Positions 9,329-18,137 of a stretch of DNA of 64,000 nucleotides are shown here, one piece after another. The translations under genes were made by a program, and so were the position numbers. This DNA is from Sphingomonadaceae bacterium (lineage in GTDB: Bacteria; Pseudomonadota; Alphaproteobacteria; Sphingomonadales; Sphingomonadaceae). The notes under the pieces were generated by a model that worked only from the letters and a program-made list of their open reading frames with translations, was not told the DNA's origin and searched no databases. The stretch covers positions 1 to 64,000 of the forward strand of contig JASBUR010000008.1 in the NCBI GenBank assembly GCA_030147805.1, read 5' to 3'. Each line of letters opens with the position of its first letter. Position 1 is the first letter of the stretch.

Positions 9329-9835
9329 ATGGCCGACAAAACTCCGGCATCGAACGGACAGGCAATGCAGGTCGATACCGATCTGGTCCGTCAGCTCGCC
9401 ACCGTGCTCGACGAGACGAAGCTCACCGAAATCGAGGTCCAGGACGGCGAGCGGCGCATCCGGCTCGTCCGCCAGGTGACGATGTCCGCGGCGCCGGCGA
9501 TGTATGCCGCCCCCGCGGCCGCTCCGGCCGCCGTCGCGCTGCCGCCGCAGCCCACCGCTGCGGGCACGACCCCCTCCGCCCCGAGCGAGCTCAAGAATCA
9601 CCCGGGTGCGGTCAAGTCGCCGATGGTCGGCACCGTCTATCTGACCCCGGAGCCGGGCGCCGCCGCCTTCATCACCGAGGGGGCGCAGGTCAACGCCGGT
9701 GACACGCTGGTGATCATCGAGGCGATGAAGGTGATGAACCCGATCACCGCGCCGAAGGCGGGCAAGGTCGTCAAGATCTGCGTCCAGAACGAGCAGCCGG
9801 TCGAGTACGACACTTCGCTCGTCATCATCGAGTAG
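9329..9835 (+). CDS. accB: Biotin carboxyl carrier protein of acetyl-CoA carboxylase
   Basis: 168-aa BCCP. The N-terminal domain ([20 protein letters not shown]) is joined by an Ala/Pro-rich linker (about 55-90) to the C-terminal biotinyl domain. The biotinylated lysine is Lys 134 in EAMKVMNP. It carries CO2 from biotin carboxylase (accC, 9 nt downstream) to the carboxyltransferase for malonyl-CoA synthesis. Start at 9329 follows GAGGACGCGC. Confidence 0.95.
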   Translation: MADKTPASNGQAMQVDTDLVRQLATVLDETKLTEIEVQDGERRIRLVRQVTMSAAPAMYAAPAAAPAAVALPPQPTAAGTTPSAPSELKNHPGAVKSPMVGTVYLTPEPGAAAFITEGAQVNAGDTLVIIEAMKVMNPITAPKAGKVVKICVQNEQPVEYDTSLVIIE

Positions 9836-9844
9836 GACGCGCCC

Positions 9845-11200
9845 GTGTTCGAGAAGATCCTGATCGCCAACCGCGGCGAGATCGCGTTGCGCGTCCACCG
9901 CGCCTGCCGCGAACTCGGCATCAAGACGGTCGCCGTCCATTCGACCGCCGATGCCGACGCGATGCACGTCCGCCTCGCCGACGAGGCGGTTTGCATCGGC
10001 CCGCCGGCGGCGACCGACTCCTATCTCAACATCGCCAACATCATCTCGGCCGCCGAGATCACCCACGCCGACGCCATCCACCCCGGCTATGGCTTCCTGT
10101 CGGAGAACGCCAAGTTCGCCGAGATCGTGCGCGAGCACCGCATCGGCTGGATCGGCCCGTCGCCCGAGCATATCCGGATGATGGGCGACAAGGTGCAGGC
10201 CAAGAAGACCGCCGCCGAGATCGGCCTGCCGCTGGTCCCCGGTTCGCCCGGCGCGGTGGCGACCGTCGAGGAGGGCCTGAGGGTTGCCGAGGAGATCGGC
10301 TATCCGGTGCTCGTCAAGGCCGCCTCGGGCGGCGGCGGCCGCGGCATGAAGGTGATCGAGAACGCCGAGAGCCTGCCGTCGCTGATGAGTCAGGCCAAGT
10401 CGGAGGCGAAGGCGGCCTTCGGCGACGACACCGTCTATATCGAGAAATATCTGTCGAACCCGCGCCACATCGAGTTCCAGGTGTTCGGCGACGATTTCGG
10501 CAGCGCCATCCACCTCGGCGAGCGCGACTGCTCGCTGCAACGCCGCCACCAGAAGGTGCTCGAGGAAGCCCCCTCGCCGGCGCTCAACGCCGCGCAGCGC
10601 GAGGAGATGGGCGAGATCGTTCGCCAGGCGATCGCCAAGCTCGGCTACCAGGGCGCCGGCACGATCGAATTCCTCTACGAGGACGGCAAATTCTACTTCA
10701 TCGAGATGAACACCCGTCTGCAGGTCGAGCATCCTGTGACCGAGCAGATCACCGGCATCGACCTCGTCCGCGAGCAGATCCGCGTCGCCTCGGGGCTGCC
10801 GCTGTCGGTGACGCAGGCCGACATCCGCTTCCAGGGCCATGCCATCGAATGCAGGATCAACGCCGAGGATACCAAGACCTTCGCGCCGTCGCCCGGCCAG
10901 GTCACCGATTATCATGCGCCGGGCGGGCTGCATGTCCGCGTCGACAGCGCGCTCTACGACAACTACCGGATCCCGCCCTATTACGACAGCCTGATCGCCA
11001 AGCTGATCGTCTATGGCGCGACGCGCAACGAGTGCCTGGCGCGCCTGCATCGCGCGCTCGAGGAATATGTCATCCACGGCCCCAAGACGACGATTCCGCT
11101 GCATCAGGCGTTGATCGAGGACCCCGAGTTCATCGACGGCGACTATTCGATCAAGTGGCTTGAGAAGTGGCTGGCGGACAAGGCGGCGGCGGGCGCCTGA
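9845..11200 (+). CDS. accC: Biotin carboxylase subunit of acetyl-CoA carboxylase
   Basis: 451-aa ATP-grasp enzyme that carboxylates biotin on AccB. It starts with GTG (9845), and MFEKILIANRGEIALRVHRA is the normal family N-terminus, so the start is secure. The glycine-rich ATP lid (KAASGGGGRGMKVI), the bicarbonate/biotin region (FIEMNTRLQVEHPVTE) and the C-terminal RLHRALEEY are intact. Coupled to accB by a 9-nt gap. Confidence 0.95.
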   Translation: MFEKILIANRGEIALRVHRACRELGIKTVAVHSTADADAMHVRLADEAVCIGPPAATDSYLNIANIISAAEITHADAIHPGYGFLSENAKFAEIVREHRIGWIGPSPEHIRMMGDKVQAKKTAAEIGLPLVPGSPGAVATVEEGLRVAEEIGYPVLVKAASGGGGRGMKVIENAESLPSLMSQAKSEAKAAFGDDTVYIEKYLSNPRHIEFQVFGDDFGSAIHLGERDCSLQRRHQKVLEEAPSPALNAAQREEMGEIVRQAIAKLGYQGAGTIEFLYEDGKFYFIEMNTRLQVEHPVTEQITGIDLVREQIRVASGLPLSVTQADIRFQGHAIECRINAEDTKTFAPSPGQVTDYHAPGGLHVRVDSALYDNYRIPPYYDSLIAKLIVYGATRNECLARLHRALEEYVIHGPKTTIPLHQALIEDPEFIDGDYSIKWLEKWLADKAAAGA

Positions 11201-11288
11201 GCGGCGCGCGATGCGCTGACTTTCGTCAGGATGGACGCCGCATCGCAACCGCGTAGGCTGATCCCAACAAGATCCTGGGGAGCACCGC

Positions 11289-12770
11289 ATGACCGTCTTT
11301 TCACGCCGCCGATTCCTCGAAGCGACCGCCCTTCTCGCCGCGACCGCGCCGCTCGGCGGCTGCATGCGGGCCAGGGGCAGCGCGCCGAGCGACGCGGTCG
11401 CGATGGCCGATGCGGTGCGCAGCGGCCGGACGACCGCCGCGGCGCTGGTCGAGGCGGCGATCGCGCGGCTCGACCGCGCCAATCCGCAGATCAACGCGGT
11501 GGCCTATCCCAATTACGACCGCGCGCGCGCCGCGGCGGGGTCCGCCCGCGGGCCGCTCGGCGGCGTGCCGACGCTGATCAAGGACATCAGCCCGCAGGCA
11601 GGGCTGCCCTATACCTCGGGGTCGCGCGCCTATGCCGAGCGCCGGCCTCCCGAGACCTCCCCCTATCTGCAGGCGGTCGAACGCGCGGGGCTGGTTTCGA
11701 TCGGCCGGTCGACGACTCCCGAATTCGGGCTGACCGCGACCACCGAGCCGCTGCTGACCGGCGCGACGCGCAATCCGTGGAACCTCGCCCATAGTTCGGG
11801 CGGGTCGTCGGGTGGCAGCGGCGCGGCGGTCGCGGCCGGCGTGGTGCCGGTGGCGCATGCGACCGACGGCGGCGGCTCGATCCGCATCCCCGCGTCGGTC
11901 AACGGGCTGGTCGGGCTGAAGCCGTCGCGCGGCCGCATGGCGGGGCCGGCGCCGGCGGCGAACGATGTCACGTCGGTCAGTGTGGCAAACTGCGTCTCGC
12001 GGACGGTGCGCGACACCGCTGCCTGGTTCGCGGCCACCGAGGCGACGGGGCCCGAAGCGCGCTTCGCGCCGGTCGGTGTCGTCACCGGACCGTCGTCGCG
12101 GCGGCTCAGAGTCGGGGTGCATCTGGCGCGCGGCGACGGCACGCTGCCGCACGGCGACGTCCAGAACGTCTTTTCCAACGCGGCGCTGCTGCTCGAGCGG
12201 CTCGGGCACAAGGTCACCGACCAGCCGCTGGCGTTCGACGGCAACCGCAGCGCCTCGGCCTTCACGACATTGTGGGGCGCCGGCGCGGCGCGCGACATCC
12301 AGGCGGTGGCGAAGCGTCTCGGCCGCACGCCGGGGCCCGACGACCTCGAGCCGCTCACCTTCGGCATGGCGGCGGTGGCGCAGCAGGCCGGCGAGGCCGG
12401 GGTTCGCACGGCGATCGCGACGCTCGGCGAGGTCGCGACACGCTACAATGCGCAGTTCGAGACGATCGACATCTACATGACGCCGGTGCTGGCGCTGCCG
12501 CCGGTGCCGATCGGCTATCTGGCGACGACGCAGCCGTTCGAGCTGCAGCAGCAGCGACTCAACGACTATGTCGCCTACACACCGATCGAGAATGTCGCCG
12601 GCGCGCCGTCGATCGCGCTGCCGATGGGGATGAGCCGCGACGGGCTGCCGGTCGGCATTCAGTTCGCGACCCGGCCGGGCGGCGAGCGCCTGCTCCTCGA
12701 GCTCGCCTTCGAGCTCGAACGCGAATTGGAGTGGTATCGCCAAAAGCCGCCGCTATGGGTGGGCGAATGA
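11289..12770 (+). CDS. Exported amidase, probable Tat lipoprotein
   Basis: 493-aa amidase-signature hydrolase with Ser-cisSer-Lys catalysis. The signature SSGGSSGGSGAAVAAG and GGSIRIPASVNGLVGLKPSRGR are present, with the catalytic Lys in TLIKDIS. The N-terminus reads SRRRFLEATALLAATAPLGG then Cys 25: a twin-arginine motif followed by a lipobox-like LGGC, so export by Tat and lipidation are likely. Substrate unknown. GGGGAGCACCGC precedes ATG 11289. It overlaps the ArsC-like gene by 4 nt. Confidence 0.88.
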   Translation: MTVFSRRRFLEATALLAATAPLGGCMRARGSAPSDAVAMADAVRSGRTTAAALVEAAIARLDRANPQINAVAYPNYDRARAAAGSARGPLGGVPTLIKDISPQAGLPYTSGSRAYAERRPPETSPYLQAVERAGLVSIGRSTTPEFGLTATTEPLLTGATRNPWNLAHSSGGSSGGSGAAVAAGVVPVAHATDGGGSIRIPASVNGLVGLKPSRGRMAGPAPAANDVTSVSVANCVSRTVRDTAAWFAATEATGPEARFAPVGVVTGPSSRRLRVGVHLARGDGTLPHGDVQNVFSNAALLLERLGHKVTDQPLAFDGNRSASAFTTLWGAGAARDIQAVAKRLGRTPGPDDLEPLTFGMAAVAQQAGEAGVRTAIATLGEVATRYNAQFETIDIYMTPVLALPPVPIGYLATTQPFELQQQRLNDYVAYTPIENVAGAPSIALPMGMSRDGLPVGIQFATRPGGERLLLELAFELERELEWYRQKPPLWVGE

Positions 12771-13114
12771 GCACGACCATCTACCACAACCCCGCCTGCG
12801 GCACCTCGCGCAACACGCTGCAGGCGCTGCGCGACGCCGGCCACGCGCCGACCGTCGTCGAATATCTGAAGACACCGCTCGATGCCGCCGGCATCAAGGC
12901 GCTGCTGAAGCAGCTCGACGCCTCGGCGCGTGATGTGCTGCGCCGCCGCGGCACCCCTTATGATGATCTCGGCCTCGACGATCCCAAGTGGAGCGAGGAC
13001 GAGCTGATCGGCTTCATGGCGGCGCATCCCATCCTGATCGAGCGGCCGATCGTCGTCACGCCGAAGGGCGCGCGGCTGTGCCGGCCGATGGAGAAGGTGC
13101 AGGAAATCATCTAG
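12767..13114 (+). CDS. arsC: ArsC-family reductase (arsenate reductase, glutaredoxin type)
   Basis: 115-aa ArsC/Spx-fold protein: IYHNPACGTSRNTLQALRD with the redox Cys 11, and the Arg of IERPIVVTPKGARLCRP that binds oxyanion. The family reduces arsenate with glutathione/glutaredoxin. Chromosomal copies outside ars operons, like this one, may have other roles (YffB-like), so arsenate is a family-level call. The ATGA overlap with the amidase gives coupling. Confidence 0.83.
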   Translation: MSTTIYHNPACGTSRNTLQALRDAGHAPTVVEYLKTPLDAAGIKALLKQLDASARDVLRRRGTPYDDLGLDDPKWSEDELIGFMAAHPILIERPIVVTPKGARLCRPMEKVQEII

Positions 13115-13124
13115 GTTCGCTCGG

Positions 13125-13823
13125 GTGCACCCGCTCGATCCCGACCTGCTGCTCCGCGCCTACGCCGCCGGCATCTTTCCGATGGCCGACGGGCGCGATG
13201 CCGCCGACCTGTTCTGGGTCGAGCCCAAGCGGCGCGGCGTGCTGCCGCTCGACGCGTTCCACCTGCCGCGATCGCTCGCCAAGCTGTTGCGGCAGGAGCG
13301 GTTCGAACTCAGCGCCGACCGCGCCTTCGACGCGGTGATGCAGGCCTGCGCCGCGCCCGGCCCTGGCCGCGGCCGCCAGGAGAGCTGGATCAACGGTCCG
13401 ATCCTCGACGGCTATTCGCAGCTGCATCGGCTCGGCTTCGCGCATTCGATCGAATGCTGGCAGGACGGCGCGCTGGCGGGCGGGCTTTACGGCGTCAAGC
13501 TGGGCGCCGCCTTCTTCGGCGAGAGCATGTTCACGCGGGTGCGCGATGCGTCAAAGGTGGCGCTGGCGCATCTCATCGCGCGGCTGCGCGCCGGCGGGTT
13601 CCGCTTGCTCGATACGCAGTTCCTCACCGACCATCTCGCGCGCTTCGGCGCGGTCGAAGTGCCGCGCGCCGCCTATCGGGCGTCGTTGGACTCGGCGCTG
13701 TCGGTCGACGGCAACTTCTTCGCGCTCGACGCGCTAGCTGCGGAGGCGGGCCGACCGGCGACGATGGTGTCGGGGCCGATCTCGGGGAAGCTCATCGCGC
13801 AGCTCTTGACCCAGACATCGTAG
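13125..13823 (+). CDS. aat: Leucyl/phenylalanyl-tRNA--protein transferase
   Basis: 232-aa N-degron enzyme that transfers Leu or Phe to N-terminal Arg/Lys and so marks proteins for ClpAPS (clpS lies at 41.7 kb). Start is GTG 13125 (MHPLDPDLLLRAYAAGIFPM is the family start). Core motifs present: ESWINGPILDGYSQLHRLGFAHSIE and LYGVKLGAAFFGESMF. The last ~150 nt overlap, in antisense, the 3' end of the DUF2155 gene. Confidence 0.93.
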   Translation: MHPLDPDLLLRAYAAGIFPMADGRDAADLFWVEPKRRGVLPLDAFHLPRSLAKLLRQERFELSADRAFDAVMQACAAPGPGRGRQESWINGPILDGYSQLHRLGFAHSIECWQDGALAGGLYGVKLGAAFFGESMFTRVRDASKVALAHLIARLRAGGFRLLDTQFLTDHLARFGAVEVPRAAYRASLDSALSVDGNFFALDALAAEAGRPATMVSGPISGKLIAQLLTQTS

Positions 13824-14269
13824 ACCGGGTGGTCGAAGCTGTTGATCGACGGACTCTCGGCGAACAGCCAGCCGGAGAAGACTCGCTTGGCGGCGCCGCG
13901 CTGCGGCTGGTCGTCGATCTGCAGGAAGGCGCCGCTCCACGGCCGCTCCCACGGCGGCGTCGCCTCGCAGGCGCGCACGCGCACCGTCAGCCGCTCGAAT
14001 CGGATCGCGCCGCCCGGCCGGAGCTTGAAGTCGCGCGACTGGCTGTTGTTCTTGTTGAGGATCGCGAAGGTGACGACCCGCTGCGCCATGGGCGTCGGCT
14101 GGGCGAGCGGCTTGGGCGCGGGACGCGCAGCCGGCTCGGCGCCGGGCGTCGCAGCCGGGGCGGGCGCCGGACTTGGCGTCACGACCGGCGTGGGAGCCGC
14201 GGCGGGCTCGGGCGCCGTTGCCTGGCCCATCAGCATCAGCGCCGCGGCGCCGAGCAGCAGCGGCTTCAC
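13673..14269 (-). CDS. DUF2155 domain secreted protein
   Basis: 198-aa exported protein. It has a signal peptide (MKPLLLGAAALMLMGQATA), a Pro/Ala-rich linker (about 20-60), then the DUF2155 core FAILNKNNSQSRDFKLRPGG to FSGWLFAESPSINSFDHPVYDVWVKSC, typical of alphaproteobacteria and normally next to aat and mlaD as here. Function unknown, envelope-associated. The final ~25 residues (Ser/Ala/Lys-rich) are encoded antisense to the aat 3' end. Start at 14269 overlaps mlaD by 4 nt. Confidence 0.88.
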   Translation of the reverse strand: MKPLLLGAAALMLMGQATAPEPAAAPTPVVTPSPAPAPAATPGAEPAARPAPKPLAQPTPMAQRVVTFAILNKNNSQSRDFKLRPGGAIRFERLTVRVRACEATPPWERPWSGAFLQIDDQPQRGAAKRVFSGWLFAESPSINSFDHPVYDVWVKSCAMSFPEIGPDTIVAGRPASAASASSAKKLPSTDSAESNDAR

Positions 14270-14772
14270 TGCGCCGGCCCGGCTTCTTCGGCGGGCGCGT
14301 CGGCGTCTTCGGAGGCGCCGCCGCTCTGGTTGATGACCGACCCGATCAACCCCATCATGTCGACCGCGCCCTGCGTGTCGGTGATCTCGTCGCCTTCGCG
14401 CAGCATCTCGGGGTCGCCGCCAGGCGCCAGCGAGATATAGTTGCCGCCGAGGATGCCTTCCGAGGTGATCGCGGCGCTGGTGTCGAGCGGCAGCTTGACC
14501 GCGCTGTCGATCGTCAGCTTGAGCACCGCCTGATAGGTGGTGGTGTCGAGCATCTCGTCGGCGACGGTGCCGACCTTGAGCCCCGAGACGCGCACGTCGG
14601 TGCCGACCGACACGCCGCTGGTGTTGGGGAAGCGGGCGCTGATCGTATAGCCGTCGCTCACGCCGCCGCGCTGCGTCCGGTCATAGGCGAAGGTAACGAA
14701 CCAGATCGCCAGCAACAGCACGCCGGCGCCGATCAGCGCCTCGATGATGTTCTCCTTGAACAGCGCGCGCAT
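14266..14772 (-). CDS. mlaD: MlaD-family phospholipid-transport substrate-binding protein
   Basis: 168-aa inner-membrane-anchored MCE-domain protein: one N-terminal TM helix (EALIGAGVLLLAIWFVTFAYD), then an MCE domain (ISARFPNTSGVSVGTDVRVSG to SEGILGGNYISLAPGG). MlaD forms the hexameric periplasmic ring of the Mla lipid transporter; the other mla genes are not adjacent. The C-terminus ends in an acidic Ala/Glu tail. It overlaps the NDUFA12 gene by 1 nt and DUF2155 by 4 nt. Confidence 0.9.
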   Translation of the reverse strand: MRALFKENIIEALIGAGVLLLAIWFVTFAYDRTQRGGVSDGYTISARFPNTSGVSVGTDVRVSGLKVGTVADEMLDTTTYQAVLKLTIDSAVKLPLDTSAAITSEGILGGNYISLAPGGDPEMLREGDEITDTQGAVDMMGLIGSVINQSGGASEDADAPAEEAGPAQ

Positions 14773-15152
14773 TATTCAGGCACCCAGGCTTCATAGTCCC
14801 CGGTCGCCCGGGCCCGCACGCCGCTGGCGTGGAGGCTGCCCGACGGCGCATGCGCGTCGAGCGAGCCGGTGAGATTGGGTTGCCAGGATTTCTCCCAGGT
14901 CTTGGCGGGAAGCGGAGTCTCGCTCGGCGGGGTCGCCGACTGGCGATGCAGCCACATATGCCATTCGGGCGGCGTGCGGCTCGCCTCGACGTCGCCCAGA
15001 TAGACCACCCAGCGGCGGTCGCCCTTCTTCGAGCGATAATAGACATTGCCCTGATCGTCGCGGCCGACCTCGACGCCCGACAGGCGCGTGTTCAGCCACG
15101 TGCCGAAGGTCGGCCCGTTCCACCAGGTGAAGATCGTCTTGAGCCAGCTCAT
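14772..15152 (-). CDS. NDUFA12-type NADH:ubiquinone oxidoreductase accessory subunit
   Basis: 126-aa homologue of mitochondrial complex I subunit NDUFA12 (B17.2), an accessory subunit restricted among bacteria to alphaproteobacteria. MSWLKTIFTWWNGPTFGTW, VYYRSKKGDRRWVVYLG and PPEWHMWLHRQ are the diagnostic stretches. It is encoded away from nuo, as is usual, and is first of the NDUFA12-mlaD-DUF2155 unit. Confidence 0.92.
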   Translation of the reverse strand: MSWLKTIFTWWNGPTFGTWLNTRLSGVEVGRDDQGNVYYRSKKGDRRWVVYLGDVEASRTPPEWHMWLHRQSATPPSETPLPAKTWEKSWQPNLTGSLDAHAPSGSLHASGVRARATGDYEAWVPE

Positions 15153-15241
15153 GCAAGTCCTCGAACGCAGTCGCCGCCTTAGAGCCGCAAATCGCCCCCG
15201 CTTGCAAGGGGGAGCGATGCCGCGGCGGCGGCGGCGGCCCG

Positions 15242-15709
15242 CTAGCCGCGCAGCTTCTTGGCGATGGCGTCGAGCAGCCCGTTGACGAACTTCGCCTCGC
15301 GCGGCTCGTAGAAGGCGTGCGCCACGTCGACATATTCGTTGATGACGGCGCCGGTTGGAATATCGGGCCGCGCCGCCAGCTCATAAGCGCCGGCGCGTAC
15401 GATCTGCCGCATCGGCCGATCGAGACGGTCGAGCGTCCAGCCCTCGGCCAGATGCTCGCCGAGCAGGACGTCGATCTCGGCCTGCCGCGCCCCGACGCCC
15501 TTCACAAGGTCGTCGAAGAAATCGACGTCGGCTTCGCGGAACTGGTCGCCCTCGATCTCGGCGCCCAGCCGATGACGGTGAAATTCGGTCAGCAACTGCG
15601 GGATCGTCGCTCCCGACATCTCGCGCTGGTAGAGCGCCTGCACCGCGGCGAGACGCGCAGCGGAGCGGGCATTGCCGGTCCGGGGTTTCTTGGAAGGTCG
15701 CGAAGCCAT
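15242..15709 (-). CDS. nusB: Transcription antitermination factor NusB
   Basis: 155-aa all-helical RNA-binding protein that with NusE (S10) binds boxA of rRNA operons. Core: RSAARLAAVQALYQREMSG, DRPMRQIVRAGAYELA, and the C-terminal INEYVDVAHAFYEPREAKFVNGLLD. The start at 15709 (MASRPSKKP) is where a basic NusB N-terminus begins; the upstream extension is shadow. In many proteobacteria nusB directly follows ribH; here a PEP-CTERM gene on the other strand separates them. Confidence 0.93.
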   Translation of the reverse strand: MASRPSKKPRTGNARSAARLAAVQALYQREMSGATIPQLLTEFHRHRLGAEIEGDQFREADVDFFDDLVKGVGARQAEIDVLLGEHLAEGWTLDRLDRPMRQIVRAGAYELAARPDIPTGAVINEYVDVAHAFYEPREAKFVNGLLDAIAKKLRG

Positions 15710-15874
15710 GGCGGTGCATGTAGCGAGGCGCGCCGCGCTGCGTAACCCCCCGCGCGCCGACGCCGCCATCAGAGTCGGAATTCTTTACGTTTCCGTTATG
15801 GATTTAGGGACCGCCTTGGGGGCTACCGTAGATTTACCATGACGCGACAGTCGGTTGCGGCCGCAGCGCGATGG

Positions 15875-15891
15875 CTGGCACGCCGATTGCT
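15875..15891 (+). promoter_or_regulatory. Sigma-54 (-24/-12) promoter of the PEP-CTERM gene
   Basis: CTGGCACG, 4 nt, TTGCT: an exact match to the RpoN consensus YTGGCACG-N4-TTGCW. The predicted start site is near 15902, 22 nt before the ATG at 15924. Sigma-54 control of PEP-CTERM genes is known from EPS/exosortase systems using the PrsK-PrsR two-component pair. Confidence 0.85.
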
Positions 15892-15923
15892 AGGGTGAGG
15901 CGAATCTTCGAGGGGATGGCGCA

Positions 15924-16577
15924 ATGTTGAAAACGAAGCTGGCCGGCGCGGCACTGGCGCTGACGCTGATCAGCGGCCCGGCGCAGGCGATCAGCATCGT
16001 GTTCAGCAGCGAGGCGCTGCCGAGCCCGGGTCCGGCGATCGGCGAGACGATCGTCGAGGATTTCGACAGCCCGCTCGCCGCCGGCTATTCCTGGGCCGGC
16101 TTCAACCGCACGCTCTGGTCGAACCCCGGCAATCCGCTCGGCAACCTCTTCGACACCGGCGTGCCGAACTACGCGGGCAACATTCCCGGCAACACGACGC
16201 GCTTCGCGTCGGTGTTCGGCGGCCAGTCGGCCTCGTTGCAGTCGCTCAAGATGCTGCAGTCGCTCAGCGTCGATATCGGCTCGCTCGACGACTATAATTT
16301 CATCGACTTCTACAACGACGATACGCTGATCGGCACGATCACCGGCAGCGAGCTGACCTCCTCGCCCAACGGCGCGTGGACCGGGCCCGACACCAACCGC
16401 CGCTTCTTCTTCGTCGGCGGCCTGTTCAACAAGGTGACCTTCCGCGCGGGCGGCAACTCGTTCGAGTTCGACAACATCGCCACCGCGGAAGTGCCCGAGC
16501 CGGCGATGCTCGGACTGTTCGGCCTCGGCTTCATCGGTCTGGCGAGCCTTCGCCGCCGCCGCGAACGGGTCGGCTAA
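15924..16577 (+). CDS. PEP-CTERM sorting-domain protein
   Basis: 217-aa secreted protein: signal peptide MLKTKLAGAALALTLISGPAQA, a 165-residue Asn/Ser/Gly-rich middle without a recognised domain, then the C-terminal sorting signal: VPEP at about 190, a hydrophobic helix (LGLFGLGFIGLASL) and an Arg-rich tail. PEP-CTERM proteins are processed by exosortase and usually relate to exopolysaccharide or envelope; no exosortase gene is in this window. GAGGGG lies 8 nt before ATG. Convergent with ribH. Confidence 0.9.
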   Translation: MLKTKLAGAALALTLISGPAQAISIVFSSEALPSPGPAIGETIVEDFDSPLAAGYSWAGFNRTLWSNPGNPLGNLFDTGVPNYAGNIPGNTTRFASVFGGQSASLQSLKMLQSLSVDIGSLDDYNFIDFYNDDTLIGTITGSELTSSPNGAWTGPDTNRRFFFVGGLFNKVTFRAGGNSFEFDNIATAEVPEPAMLGLFGLGFIGLASLRRRRERVG

Positions 16578-16580
16578 GCC

Positions 16581-16600
16581 GCTCGCCCGATGGGCGGGGC
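16581..16600. terminator. Hairpin between convergent PEP-CTERM and ribH genes
   Basis: GCTCGCCC-GAT-GGGCGGGGC forms an 8-bp stem with G-T pairs in the 30-nt space between the two convergent stops. No clear T-tract, so a weak bidirectional terminator at best. Confidence 0.35.
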
Positions 16601-16606
16601 TGGAGG

Positions 16607-17029
16607 CTAAGCGGCGAACTTGTCGCGCAGCGCCATCATTGCCAGCGCCGCTCGCGCCGCATCGCCGCCCTTGTCCTTCTCCGACACGCGCGCGCGCGCC
16701 CAGGCCTGATCGTCGTTCTCGCAGGTCAGGATGCCGTTGCCGATGGCGAGGCCGTCGAGCGTCAGCGCCATGATGCCGCGCGCGCTCTCGTTCGAGACCA
16801 CCTCGAAATGATAGGTCTCGCCGCGGATGATGGTGCCCAGCGCGACGAAGCCGTCGTAGCGGCCGGTGTCGACGGCGAGCGACATCGCGCCGGGAATTTC
16901 GAGCGCGCCCGGAACGGTGACGACGTCCCAGCTGCAGCCGGCCGCCTTCAGGGCGGCGGTTGCGCCCTTGAGCAGTTCGTCGGCGAAGTCGTCGTAGAAG
17001 CGCGCCTCGACGATCAGCAGGTGCGGCAT
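16607..17029 (-). CDS. ribH: 6,7-dimethyl-8-ribityllumazine synthase
   Basis: 140-aa lumazine synthase, the penultimate riboflavin step, condensing the RibB product (3,4-dihydroxy-2-butanone 4-phosphate) with the RibD product. Motifs [31 protein letters not shown] and [13 protein letters not shown] are intact. The start at 17029 ([14 protein letters not shown]) is chosen over an upstream in-frame start because it matches the family N-terminus; it lies only 4 nt past the ribB stop. Confidence 0.93.
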   Translation of the reverse strand: MPHLLIVEARFYDDFADELLKGATAALKAAGCSWDVVTVPGALEIPGAMSLAVDTGRYDGFVALGTIIRGETYHFEVVSNESARGIMALTLDGLAIGNGILTCENDDQAWARARVSEKDKGGDAARAALAMMALRDKFAA

Positions 17030-17033
17030 CTTA

Positions 17034-18137
17034 TCAATCCTCCACGACGATTGGCTGTTCGCCCACGACTTCGAGGCCATAGCCGTCGAGCCCGACGAAG
17101 GTGCGGTGCGAATTGGTCAGCAGCACCATCTCGTGGACGCCGAGGTCGACGAGGATCTGCGCGCCGATGCCATAGTCGCGCTGCTCCATGTCCGATGGCA
17201 TCCCCTGGGCGCGGCTGGCGATCATCTTGGTCAGGCGGTCGGGCCGGTTGTCGCGGATGATCACGACGATTCCCGCCCCCGCCTCGCCAATGATCTCCAT
17301 CGCCTTCTGCAGCTGGCCCGCGCGCGCGCCCTCGCCCAGCATGTCGGCGAAAATCGACAGGCCGTGCATGCGGACCAGCGTCGGCTTGCCAGGCTCGACG
17401 CGCCCCTTCTGAAGCACGAGATGCTCGGCATATTCGGCGGTGTTGATGTAGGTCTTGACGGTCCAGTCACCGCCGAACTCCGAAACGATCTGCGTTTCGC
17501 CGACCTGCTGGACCAGGTGGTCGTAGCGGCGTCGGTAGGCGATGAGGTCGCGGATGGTGCCGATCTTGAGGCCGTGAAGTTGCGCGAACGACATCAGGTC
17601 GTCCATGCGCGCCATGGTGCCGTCGTCCTTCATGATCTCGCAGATCACGCCCGACGGGTTGAGGCCGGCGAGCCGGGCGACGTCGACCGCCGCCTCGGTA
17701 TGGCCGGCGCGCACCAGCACGCCGCCGTCGCGCGCGACCAGCGGGAAGACGTGACCCGGCGTCACGATATGCTCGGGGCCCTTCGCGGCGTCGATCGCCA
17801 CCGCGATCGTCCGCGCCCGGTCGGCCGCCGAGATGCCGGTGGTGACCCCGTCCCGCGCCTCGATCGACACGGTGAACGCCGTCTCGTGCCGCGTGCCGTT
17901 CATCCGGCTCATCATCGGCAGCCCGAGCTGGTCGACGCGCGACTTCGTCATCGACAGGCAGATCAGCCCGCGGCCGTGCTTCGCCATGAAGTTGATCGCA
18001 TCGGGAGTCGCCATCTGCGCCGGAATGACCAGATCGCCCTCGTTCTCGCGATCCTCGTCGTCGACCAGAATGAACATCCGGCCGTTCTTCGCCTCGTCGA
18101 TGATCTCCTCGACCGACGACAGGAAATGCCGCTTCAC
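17034..18137 (-). CDS. ribB: 3,4-dihydroxy-2-butanone-4-phosphate synthase with degenerate GTP cyclohydrolase II-like domain
   Basis: 367 aa. Residues 1-200 are a full DHBP synthase (RibB): [63 protein letters not shown]. Residues ~205-367 resemble GTP cyclohydrolase II but lack the zinc-cysteine motif (CLTGD..GS.RCDCG); the equivalent region reads [15 protein letters not shown] with no Cys. The second domain is therefore probably not a cyclohydrolase (compare RibBX-type proteins). Overlaps ribE by 4 nt. Confidence 0.9.
   Translation of the reverse strand: MKRHFLSSVEEIIDEAKNGRMFILVDDEDRENEGDLVIPAQMATPDAINFMAKHGRGLICLSMTKSRVDQLGLPMMSRMNGTRHETAFTVSIEARDGVTTGISAADRARTIAVAIDAAKGPEHIVTPGHVFPLVARDGGVLVRAGHTEAAVDVARLAGLNPSGVICEIMKDDGTMARMDDLMSFAQLHGLKIGTIRDLIAYRRRYDHLVQQVGETQIVSEFGGDWTVKTYINTAEYAEHLVLQKGRVEPGKPTLVRMHGLSIFADMLGEGARAGQLQKAMEIIGEAGAGIVVIIRDNRPDRLTKMIASRAQGMPSDMEQRDYGIGAQILVDLGVHEMVLLTNSHRTFVGLDGYGLEVVGEQPIVVED

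Noticed and set aside
15181-15241. CCCCCGCTTGCAAGGGGG hairpin as a second copy of the 63.4 kb repeat
   Set aside because: Shares only the short CCCC-TGCAAGGGG core; no outer or nested arms. More likely a local hairpin or terminator remnant.
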